A stretch of 64,000 nucleotides of DNA, taken from NCBI GenBank assembly GCA_026413225.1, contig CM048552.1, positions 56,869,001 to 56,933,000 on the forward strand, read 5' to 3'. The DNA is from Otis tarda (Eukaryota > Chordata > Aves > Otidiformes > Otididae). Made by a program: the position numbers and the translations under genes. Within the stretch, counting starts at the first letter, position 1. Each line of letters begins with the position of its first letter. Below, piece by piece: positions 45,401 to 64,000 of the stretch. The notes beneath the pieces were generated by a model. It did no database searches. It worked only from the letters and a program-made list of their open reading frames with translations, and was not told the DNA's origin.

Positions 45401-46587
45401 TTTGTTCTCTTGTGGTGGAAGAGCGGTTTCCTGCCAAGACATTGCACGCTACCAGAACACTTGGGACTCTGAAAGCTGTTTGAAATGATGATAAGATGGA
45501 TTAAAACACTTATCATACTTTACGGTTATTTTAGCTAGCACTTGAACTGGAAACACCCTTTTGAAAAGGTTTTTTGCTGTTTGTTTAGGTGGGTTTTTTT
45601 GTTGTTGTTTTTTGGTTTTTTTTTCCCCTTATGGACTGCTCTGGGAGAGAGCAACTAGACATGTTAGAGCAGCAATCTCCAAGGAAGGTTTTGGGGGTGA
45701 AATTCTGCCAGCTGAAGCAGTGAGCTGCGGCCACCTTCCAGGAGTTTCACCTCAGTCTTCCTCCTCTGGGAAGAGGCGGGGGACTGGAGGACTGACTTAT
45801 AGCCAAGTTCTCTTTAAAAATCAGCTCAGCCTCCGCAAGGTGTTTGTTTGTGATGTGTGTAAGTAAAATGTCTGAGAAGGCAACAGAGCAAACTGTGTCC
45901 AGGGAAAATGCAGCATAGAGGCAAGCTGCCCAGAAATCTTGCTGTATCTGGGTGTGACCAGGTCCTTGTAGCCCCTCAGGGGCGTAATTTACAGGAAACC
46001 TGAAAAGGGAAATAACTTACATGCTCTACCTGCAGCATTGAATGTCCTTTAACCCATAGAGTACCTGGATATTTGTCTCCCCACCATCAAGTCTGTCTCT
46101 GGGTCGAAAGAGTGGGAATACTGCTGCTATTATCTTACAGTCACAGTGCCTGGCAGTCTGACGATGCTGAAAGGATCAGCTATTTGAGGACGTTGTATAA
46201 TGAAAGGAGAGTGACTAAGAGCATAGAGAGATCATAGAATCATAGAATGGTTAGAGTTGGAAGGGACCTTCAAAGGTCATCTAGTCCAACCCCCCTGCAA
46301 GAAGCAGGGACATCCCTGACTAGATCAGGTTGCTCAGAGCCTCATCCAGCCTGAGATGGTGTCACAGCCTCAGGTACTTTGTGTCGGAAGCGTGCCTCTC
46401 TGCTGGGTATGTTGTACATCTGGCCCCTGACCATCTCTGTGGCAAAAAGGTAAAAAAAAAAGGTCTCTCTGGTTCAGCAAAGAAAATGACTGCAACATGT
46501 TATCTAGTGCAGCAGTGAAGCTTTAAGAAGGAAATGAGATGAAATACTTTAAAAGCTGACCTTGTTGGCCCACTGTTTTCTCCCTAG
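42459..46587 (+). other. TMEM184B: TMEM184B intron 1
   Basis: The first 400 bases are C-rich on the + strand, the opposite bias to the CSNK1E island. Long open frames there on both strands are composition artefacts. A short antisense CR1 end lies at 46,231-46,359. Otherwise no feature was recognised. Confidence 0.55.
46231..46359 (-). mobile_element. CR1 LINE, 3'-end fragment
   Basis: It starts with the antisense tail ATCATAGAATCATAGAATGG, then GTTGGAAGGGACCTTCAAAG, GTCATCTAGTCCAACCCCCC and ATCAGGTTGCTCAGAGCCTC. 3' UTR only, strongly 5'-truncated, of the young ATTCTATG-tailed type. Confidence 0.92.
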
Positions 46588-46694
46588 GCTGCGAAACATG
46601 ACATTGATGCTATTGGAGGCTGCTGAGCTGATTGCTTGGGAGCCTGCGGTTGTCTGGTCATCTCCAGCACAGATACAGCCCAAGCAGCAGTAAT
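46588..46694 (+). other. TMEM184B: Probable second 5'-UTR exon of TMEM184B
   Basis: The acceptor CACTGTTTTCTCCCTAG and the donor AAT|GTAAGT both look strong. The 107 bases between are complex sequence unlike the surrounding intron. In the frame that would join the coding exon it carries TGA codons and no later ATG, so it cannot lengthen the protein. It contains a complete 31-codon upstream ORF. The assignment to TMEM184B rests on position and strand only. Confidence 0.55.
46598..46693 (+). CDS. Upstream ORF in the TMEM184B leader (31 codons)
   Basis: The ATG at 46,598 has A at -3 (GAAACATGA). The frame begins MTLMLLEAAELIAWEP and ends SPAQIQPKQQ before TAA at 46,691-46,693, one base before the donor. 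After splicing to the coding exon the main ATG would lie 61 bases beyond this stop, a distance that allows reinitiation. I recognise no homology for the peptide. Its expression and its function as a translational brake are inference. Confidence 0.45.
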   Translation: MTLMLLEAAELIAWEPAVVWSSPAQIQPKQQ

Positions 46695-49600
46695 GTAAGT
46701 TGCCGTGCCTCGGTCCAGGTTACTTAAAATGGACCTGGCCAAGCCAGTCACCTGAGGAAGCAGCTTAGAAGTGAGTGAATTCCTCGTTGTGGCTCACCGC
46801 ATCTTGTTGCCAGTTTTGGTAGGAAAGGCTGGTTAGTGGTGGGTGATGCTGTTTGCAGCTGATTGTCCCGTGGGAGCTGGGAGTGACCTCAGTCCTCCTC
46901 CAAACTCTTCTGACTTTCAGACTTTCTTTCCCCTGTCCCGATGGCTTTGTGATGGCACTGATTTTACAGCAGAGCTTGAAGCTAGAAGTTATTCATATAA
47001 ATTCCAATTTAGGCAACTTTGTCCAACTGGGTAATTTAATGTTACAATGTCTGGAAAAATTGCGTTGAAGTTTTGTCTGGTTTTTTTAAGCTTTTTAAGC
47101 ACGCACCCTCTCAAGTGGACGCTTGGTGTGTCCCTTTCTGTATGGAGAAAATGCATTGCTGTTGCTGACTCCTGGGATAGAGGAGGGGGTTTCAGAATTG
47201 CCTCAAATGGTGTTTTGGTCCCTGTTGTCATCCATCAGCTTCTAACAGTATTGGTGACTTCTCTGCAACCCTCTGTGGTCAGCTTCGGTGCTGAGTCAGG
47301 AAAGGTTGAGCAGCTTGTAGGCACTCATGTGGCGTAAGTAGCTTTTGGAAGAGGATACTGGGCAAGGTTTTCCCCTCTGTTGCTGTCTCTACTTGCTGTG
47401 CTTTAGCCAGCAAGGGTGAGAATGATTTCCTGCCCCAGGCATTGCTCTCTACCTGTGGGCTTCCAGAGGTGGCTTCTGTGTAAGGGAAGTGCTGTGTCCT
47501 GGTTCATCCTTAGACTAGCAAAGCTGTAATGCTGATGTATCACAGGCTTGGCATTTTTGTGTGGAGAGGAACTCTCCTCTCACAGGAGTCTGGGAATGCA
47601 AAGCTCCGAAATGTGCTTTTAGAAGTCTGCGTGTGTAGGATTTTTATTTTTCTTGATGAAGTAGTAGGGCAGGAGAGAAGTGTGGATGGGACAGTGTTGA
47701 ACAGGAGTAACGAAATTAGGAGTCAGTGATTTTTGGGAATTGACAAGAGGATGTATGTGTCTTATGCCTAGAGGTTTTTTTTTTAAAAAAAGAAAGTAAC
47801 AACCCACAAACAAAAATAAGCAGATAGACGTTATTTTAGCCATAACAGAATGGCGTCATAGTGAGTGGCGTTGGGTGCTTGTTGAGAATCACTGGTTTTA
47901 CTTCTGCAGTGCTCATCACTGCTACGTATTTGCGTCACAGAATGATTGCTGGGGAAGACAGATGTGCTGTCTCCCTCATATGCATCGCTGCACAGTTGCC
48001 TAGGCTTGTGATACGATGTCTGGCTTCTTCCAGCACATTTACTTGCTAAATTTAAGTATGGATCTGATCTGATAGATTCTGTATGTTATATTCTGTGCAG
48101 AAAAGTATGCTCCAATATAAAAAAAAACAAACACCTTCCTTCATGTATGACTACTGCAAGTTCACTGGCTTTCCATCCTGCTGTAGAGTTTGACTTCTGA
48201 TTCTTTTTAGAGTAACTGCGTACACTGTGGTAACTTTAAAACTTATCTCCTCTGTCCTGGCGCTGGGAGATGGGAAGGATGAATACAAGTGGTGGTGGAA
48301 TAAGTTCTGATTTGACTTTGTTCTTGAGAATTTGGAAAATGAAATGCAAACTTCCTCTGTCGTGCTGGACACAAGTGTTTACAACACATGCTTTTTCTCT
48401 TTGTGGTCTCTTTCCCCTCTGCCAGTTTGCAGTCTTTCTGTTTTTCTGTCGCGGGAGCAGAGGGCTTGACTGGTTCGTGTTGGGTGGGGCTGCTGGGAAC
48501 ATGGGAAAGGGACACAGCACATGGCCTATGCATGCTTGATCCTGCTCTCAAAGGAGAGGCTGAAAGGTTGAGGAACATTCCTTCTCCTCTCCCTCCTCTT
48601 TGCTATTTTTTTCCTGTCTCCTTACAAAAAAAGGGACTAGCTGTTGGATATTGACCTGTCACAATGTGGGTCAGTCCATAGGAAAAAAAAAAGGATGAGA
48701 GGAGGAGGGCTGTGTGAGTATGGCAAGACAACAGAAATTAATAGAGCAGAAAAAAAGTCTGGAAAGAAGAGTGCACGGCTTGGGGTAAAAGGGTTTTATT
48801 GTTGATTCTGAATTTTTAAATGGGTGCATGGGGAGGGGAAGCTGCTCTCTATTTGGATGACTGTGTGTGTATGGATTAGCAAAATTGGTGGAGGCTGTGT
48901 GAGGTGGAAGTGGAGAAGATTTTTATGGTATTCTCAGAGTTTAATTTCCTTAAAATGAGAAAAGAAGGTGCGTGGCCTTGTTGAAGGTTAAATTGTTTGT
49001 ATGTACGGTATGCTCTTATGTGTATGTAAGCGTCGGATCATCTCTTAAATATGGCTTAGTGGGTGTGTACCTTGCCCTGTGGTTTGGTTCTCCTAGGTGC
49101 CTGACTCCTCTACCTTCTGCTTCTGAGGATAATGGTCTTCCTGTCTGCTCGTGCTGATGCTACTGGTTTTATGTTCCAGTGCCACTTTTCTCGTTTCCCT
49201 GGCTGCGCTGACAGCTGGTTTGAAAATTGTGATGAGGCAAAATCTCTTCAGCATTCAGGCTGCTTACGCCTCTGGAGAAATACGTTGCAAAGAACTGCAT
49301 TTGGATCTGAATTTGTTGCGCAGAGAGAGGAGAAGAGAGAGCAGCACTCAGCTGCGAGGAAGTGCAGTAACTGGAGATTCAATCACTGTGTGTTTTTGTA
49401 AATCTTGTTAAATGCTCATCTTCTAGCTGAGCACAGTATTGCTCACGTGTTTGGAGTTACATATGAGTGCGTGTGTATGAAGTGCGTGCTGCGGGGTGAC
49501 TTTCATTGACTTGAGGTTGAGAAAGCTTTGCCCAGCATGAATAGCAAAATGTAAATGAGTTGCACGAGTGAAAATTGCATGCTAGGTCACATACTTCACT

Positions 49601-51999
49601 CACAGATTGTTTCGGGAATGCTACTGGAGAGCTTAAAAATGCACTGCTGGGACCTTTTAATGTCTCATATAGCTAACTGAAGTAGATGCCACCCCAGAGA
49701 GCAAAAGCAGTTTAAGAAGTAATAAATTTAAAAGCATTTGATTTTGTTTTATTGCTATCACTGATTTGAGCTGCACCAGTGGCTCTCTTACTGTCTGGCT
49801 TTATGTTATTTTGTCCTGACTCTCTTCTCCTTTTCCTACTTTTTGCTGGATTAGCTGGTGATGCCACGCCTTTGGGGGCCGAAAAGACCTTAAGTCAATT
49901 AGGAATTTGCAATATATACTGAGCACAATGGAAAGAGCTGATCCCAGTTAGCAATTCTGGGCATTCTTATAATTAAAATAATCTGAAATAAACCTTGAAC
50001 CATTTTGTCACATGTTCTTATACTCCTTGTAAGTCTAGGGAACATTCTGAAAACCATAAAGCTCCTGCTTTCACTAATGTAAAGCTTTGTCTTGTGTCCT
50101 AATAGATGCAGAATATTCAGATTTTAAATCACCTACCACATGGCACTTCTGCACTGGTCTTTTTGGGTGCAGAATAGGGATAATTTAATGGAGAAACTCT
50201 TGAAGAAATAACAAGTGAAGAGGGGAGTGCAAAATGATTTTGTGGTATCTGAACAGAAACAAAGTTCAGCATGGTGGACATTTGAAACTACGGTAAGTGT
50301 GGAGTAGGTTTTCAGGAGGAGCAATTTCTTGCTTTGTAGCTTTCCAGGAGAACCTTGCAACCAGGTCATGCCTGTTTTGTTGGAGCGTATCTTGTACAGC
50401 AGAAGGAGGCTTAGCTGTTAAGACTCTTTCGTGGGATAACTTTGTGTATCATTCTTTGCTCTCTCAGCAGTTTAGAAATGAAATACTTTTAGCCTTAGAG
50501 GAGATGATCTATTTTAAAAACACAGATTGTGTTTGAAGATGGCAGAGAACGGCTTCAGAGTCCTGTTGTTCAGGGTTCCTTTCCAATCGACATCAGGACA
50601 AAGCGAGCACGCTGTCGCCAGCAGCACAACAGAGAGAGTCTTCCTCAGACCTGGCAGCCCGATCCTTCTTTACTAGGCTCTGTGATTGAATATTTGTTCA
50701 GAAGTATCCCTAGGAACTGAAGGACCAAGCTTGAATGTTTCATCCCTCCTCTTACGCTGCTTTTGTTGCATCGGAAATAGGGTTTACATATTTGTTTGTT
50801 TATCTTTATGCAGAAATAGCTCCTCCTCAGTGGTAACATTTTCCATGCTTTTACTCAAGCCAAAGATGAAGTTTTTGTTTTCACTTGTGCCACATCCCTT
50901 CTGTTTACTGTTCTGAGTTTATTTTTGGTGGAAGAAGCTGCCATGTTCATGTTAGAGACAGAAGGCCTCTGTTTCCAAAAGATGCAGGAATCGCAATCTA
51001 CTCCTGATCGAGAATTCCTGTGCTGCTGTTTTTCTGTGGATGCAGGCCCTGTGGACACATCCCCGCTAGCTTTATGTTGGTGTGGTGTCTCTAACAGAAC
51101 TGGTCCCTATGCAGATTGGAGACTCTTCCCTATCAAGAACGTCAGTAACTGTGTTTTGCATCTCTAGATTCTTGTCAGGATAGTTATCTTGATATAAATA
51201 ACACATGCTTTGCTTTATTTTTTTTTCTTCTCTTTGCATTGAGACCAGACCCTAATACTCCTAAAGTACTCTCAGAAGATCTGTTGGATAAATGTACGCT
51301 GGTACTAGGTTGGTGTTTAAGCTGATGCCATAGCAGGACAAGGTTCTGCCTTGCTCTGGTGTGCATAACTTGTAGTGTTATCTAGGCAGGAACACATAAC
51401 AGCTAGTTGGGGATGGGGGTGTTGTCTCTGCCTTCCACATTTGGCGTTGTTGGGTATAGACCTCATGCAGACCTAACCGCTGCCCGAAGCTCATGTAGCC
51501 CATGTACAGGAGTCGTACTGGCTGATTCAGTCATCCTAAATTACACCTAAACTCGTGTCCAAAAGATGTACTTTTCTGCATGTGTGTTTCCAGTTTCCAA
51601 AGTTTGGTGCTTTTCTTGGCTCTCTCTTCCCCTGGTCCTGTTTGGGATGTGCTATATTGCAGGTTACCTCCGGGGGGAGCAAGGCAGTCAGTTGGAGATA
51701 GGGAAAGCGTCAAGAATGAAATTTAGAAGTGTTGAAATGTTTTCCTTTGATATGCTTAGGTGAGCCCTCCAAAGAAGGAGAATAAGTATGCAAGTAACTT
51801 TACTCTCCTTTGAAATGGAAGCGATGAGGTGGAGGTGAAAGACATGGGCAGAGAAAACAGGATATGGCAGAAGAGTAAGGAACTCTTTAAAATGTATTAA
51901 GTGTTAGATTAGTTTGGTTTGTATTGCACTGGTAATTCAGGTTTCTAAATGCCCCTAATTTGCCATATGGTAGTGTCAAGTGCCTTCCTCATGCTTTGG

Positions 52000-52070
52000 T
52001 ACCTCGCAGTGCTCGGAACTGTGCGGGCAGAGAACAAAAAGATGGTTGTCCCAAGGAGCTTAAAATGCGC
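52000..52070 (+). repeat. Ancient dispersed repeat fossil (family A, copy 2)
   Basis: GCAGTGCTCGGAACTGTGCG, then AGAACAAAAAGATGGTTGTCC and AAGGAGCTTAAAATGC follow the same core order (GTGCTAGG-type word, AACAAAAAGATGGTCCCTG, AAAGAGCTTACAATC) as the 14.7-kb copy. Similarity is judged from memory of the family. Confidence 0.5.
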
Positions 52071-53727
52071 AAGGAACAACAGAGAAGTGTAGGCAGCTGG
52101 AAGGAGTGCACAGAAAAGAGATGGCAGCCAGTAGCCTACCCATTGTCAGGTTGTCGCATAGCTGAGGTAGCAAAGTGGGAGAATGGAGAAAATCAAGGAG
52201 AGTATGAAATAGCTTTGTGGCTGTTGGAAAAGGACCTTTTTTCCCTGGCCATGAGAGGAACCAGGAGCGTTTGTGTTGTGGCACTGACGTGGGCTGTGAT
52301 GGAGGTAGGTGTCCAAGAAACAAGTATCAGAAGACATTGGCTGTGTCAGGTGAGAGGGAAGGTGCTTACGCTAGAGTGTTCGATATGTAGCTTGTTAAGG
52401 TGATGTGTTTGCTGTGATGTGCTCCCAGGCACCCCCTTTGCTGGAAGCCTGTTCTAATGGTGTGCTGGGCTTGTGTCCCATTGCATGGTGGGGAAGAGGC
52501 ATCTCAGAAACAAGGCCTGTTAAGAGAATTGTCCTAGCCTGCCCTCGTGATGCTCTTTTTAACAAGGCAAAAGAAGAGACAGCAGACTCTGAGCTGATGA
52601 TAGTGAATGAGCTGAAATCCACACCTAGTTAAAGCTCCAGTCATCTGTACTGTTATCTATTTCTTAAATATAATACAGAATTGCTCTTACGCCTTCAACT
52701 TCTTGCATACAATAGTCTTTCATAATGGCTTTGCGCACTGTAGCAATGGTGTATGGGACTTGAGGAGATTAGAAGGGATCGGTTGGAAGAGATATGTTAA
52801 TTTTGCAGATTTGGGAGTACAGTGTTCCTTTGTGTTTCACTAGCAAGGAGAATGAACTGAAAGCTGATGCTTACAAGTAGTAAAAAGTATCAAGCGATTA
52901 AAAAATTGTCCTCGGGGCAACCCTGAGAAACAGGGGGGTGCTCCTGGGTGAGGTGAATTGGGGTTTGGGATAGGAGAAGTGGAGCCCTGGTTAAAGAAGT
53001 TTGTATATTTTCTCTCAGAATGCAGTGCTAGAAAGAGTCATTAGTTCCAATAACTGTATGAATTAAAGAGGATTAGGCAAATAACAATGCATAATCATGT
53101 AATTAATGACAGTCGATGTGTAGTCACAAGGGGGCAGTGTTAAGGTTACATATACAACTTGAACTTGTAAGTGTCCTTGCTTCTGAATACGTAACCCTTG
53201 TCACGTCAAAATGCTTGTTCATCACTTTTTGCTGTTTCAGCTTCTTTTAAAATGAGTGCAGAAAAGCAGAGGAGTTCCCTTGCAGATCTTCAGTTCTGCT
53301 GTTACCGATGCTGCATTTGGGTCTGTGCTCAGCGAAGTTTGATTAGTGAGGGCGTGGAGCTCCAGGTCCTGTCCCTGCTGCCACTGGTGGTCTGCAGTAG
53401 AGATCCTCTTCCCCATGAACTTTAGGAAGGGCTTAACAGCTTCCTCTCTTGCATAACTCCCAAAGTGCACTGGGATGTGCAGGATTACGGCTGGCTGGAC
53501 ATTATTTAGAGCTGGGTTAAGCACAGGTGCATCTGCTCTGATTTCATTTTAGATGGTGCCCTTTGTGAGCTTAGTGGAGGCACTCTCGGCACTGTGAGTG
53601 CTCAGTTGCTTTAGAAGTCACTTGGGTAGAACTGTCTGTCTTCTCACAGCAATAAACCTTGCTGCCTTGTGACATCTCCATTCAGCCTTTGTCCCTCCAG
53701 ATTTTTAGATCTACTATAGGTAATGCA

Positions 53728-53743
53728 GTGTGTGTGTGTGTGC
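53728..53743. repeat. (TG)n microsatellite
   Basis: About eight TG dinucleotides, within TMEM184B intron 2. Confidence 0.8.
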
Positions 53744-55475
53744 ACTTTGAAACTCAGAGCTTAACAGTTATATTTCCTGCACTGATCAAGGCTGGAAAGG
53801 AATTCTGCTTTAGTACGTGCAGTTATGAAAAGCTGTAACTCGAAGCAGGGATATTTTGGAAAAAGAACGAGTGGAAAGAGTGAGGAAAAACCAAGCTTGA
53901 CAATTATTTTGTAAATTAAATCATAACAGTTGTGCAGCTCCTTCTATAGTAAGATAATATCTGCTTAAACAAGTCTGGATATTTCCCAGGATTTGTATAT
54001 GTTCTCTTCCTCCTGTGGAAGAAAGCAGAAACGGGGTGGAATGTGGTGTGAGTAACATCAGAGCAAGTGTGTGGTTTGGAAAAGCATTTGCACACGTTCG
54101 TGTGCGCGTGGAAGTGATTTGCTCCTGGCCCTCTGCTTTTACTGGGTGCCTGTTCCCCGGTTTGTGCTGTGGCTTCAGGTGAAGCAAGGCTGGCACAGTT
54201 CATCTGCAGATGTATGTTCTCTTTTGTGTTCTGCTGTGACCTGTCAGTAAACGACAGACATATCCTTCCTTGCTGCAGCTGTAAACCTTGACAATGGATC
54301 ACTGGCCTTTCTAAAGCCCTTTACATCTGCTGATCTTAAAGGCCTGTGTACGAGCTACGTCTTGTGTTTTTACAGAAAGGGTATCCCAAAAACTATTAGG
54401 AGGTTATTAGAAGGAGGCGATATGCTGTTCCCCTTGATAACCATGTCTTTACTACAACCGTATCAGAAGCAGCTCTTCTAATGAATAGAATCAATGGCTG
54501 CCTACTTGTGTGATCTTGGTTTAAGTGGATTATCTTCCTCCAGTCCAGAGGTCACAACAACCCCGCTTACAGCCAAATGGAAAATAATAGCTGCTTTAAA
54601 TTTGTTCCATTGAAAGAAAATAGCTTCTCATCCAGGAAATGACCAAGGAGCATGCTGCTTTGAAATCTTGCATATCCTTGTGTTCTGGGTGTGTTTTCAT
54701 GGGTCAGCTGGCTTTTAAAAGCCAATCAGGTTAAAATCACGTCATGTAGAAGACAATGCTAAGTTAGTAGAATTAATGACAGACTGGCTAAGTGTGCCAT
54801 GCCATACACTGTTCGGCAAAAGCATCGCTTTCGTGTTCTACTTTCTAGCAAGGAGAGCTTTCAGTGCATATCTTTCCAATTAAGGTGCTTTGGGCTGAGT
54901 GTGGTTTTCAAAATGGCAGTAGGAGAGGCGGGGGTTGCTTGCTGGAGGAATAAGGATGCTCTTCTTTCCCCCTTTCTGCACAGTGACACTTTGTGGTGCG
55001 TGTTCTTGTTGCCTGCTGCTGCTTGTCCTGCTGCCTTCTGGATGAAACCGTAAGATGAAGACTCTGGCTTTTCAGGACATGGCAGAATAGCCAGTGCTTT
55101 TCTGGAAAGTAGAGCTGTTAACTTAAGTGTGCCCATCATCTTCCAGTGTGGATGATTTAGATGCTTCCTTCTGATCTCATGTGAATGCTGTGTTCCTTTT
55201 GTTCTTGAATATTTTTTTTAATGCAGAAGGGCAGTGACAATGGCAGTGTTTCAGGATCTTGAGGATGCTGTGTTGTGAGTGGTAGAGAGGGTCCTGAGTA
55301 CAACATGATTTCTTGCATCACGAGGGATAGCAGTGGCAGACTTATCCAGTTTTTCTTTGTAAAGCATGTGAGCAGCCTGGTGAAAGGCATGTGAGAGATG
55401 TGAAGTACTGTTACTGTTATGTTCTCAAATCCTTTCAGCTGCATTCAATTGTGTTTTGGTTCTCTTTCCTGATAG

Positions 55476-64000
<8,525 letters not shown>

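Larger units (their letters stand above)
46695..55475 (+). other. TMEM184B: TMEM184B intron 2
   Basis: An 8.8-kb intron. It contains an old dispersed-repeat fossil (52,000-52,070) and a TG microsatellite (53,728-53,743). Short open frames occur on both strands but none shows a known domain. The acceptor into the first coding exon is TTCTCTTTCCTGATAG. Confidence 0.55.

Overview
The window looks like bird nuclear DNA. CR1 LINEs of several ages lie throughout, and the younger copies end in the ATTCTATG-type tail typical of birds. Two LTR-like fossils, long introns and CpG-island promoters fit a bird as well. I cannot name the species. Two host protein genes can be supported, both on the + strand: CSNK1E (casein kinase 1 epsilon, complete) and TMEM184B (partial, running off the right edge). 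Human chromosome 22 has these genes as neighbours in the same relative orientation, so the block is syntenic.

Layout. 1-310 looks like the last 3' UTR of an upstream + strand gene, with AATAAA at 287-292; KCNJ4 would be expected from human synteny, but no coding part of it is visible. 310-16,660 is intergenic. It holds a short CR1 end (535-684), a CCCCGCAT-rich minisatellite (4,393-4,495), an LTR-like fossil with a triplicated 91-bp end (5,223-6,059), a 1.1-kb antisense CR1 that keeps reverse-transcriptase sequence (9,076-10,140) and G-rich low-complexity DNA. 16,660-17,720 is the CSNK1E CpG island with non-coding exon 1. The nine coding exons run from 21,168 to 38,605 and give exactly 416 codons plus stop. 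A 3'-UTR intron follows, and the gene ends at about 40,735 (AATAAA at 40,710-40,715).

40,740-42,150 is a short intergenic gap. The TMEM184B CpG-island promoter and non-coding exon 1 are at about 42,150-42,458. A probable second 5'-UTR exon with its own 31-codon upstream ORF is at 46,588-46,694. Coding exons are at 55,476-55,736, 58,233-58,398, 61,833-61,923 and 62,491-62,566 (178 codons in window). The remaining exons lie beyond 64,000.

The genes do not form a pathway. CSNK1E is a cytoplasmic and nuclear Ser/Thr kinase known for PER phosphorylation in the circadian clock and for Wnt signalling. TMEM184B is a multi-pass membrane protein of the organic-solute-transporter-alpha-like family. The most notable non-coding observations are the self-contained upstream ORF in the TMEM184B leader, the CSNK1E 3'-UTR intron just inside the distance that would trigger decay, the tandemly triplicated LTR end, and several very old amniote or vertebrate repeats. 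I found no convincing undescribed system and no RNA gene, CRISPR array or operon.
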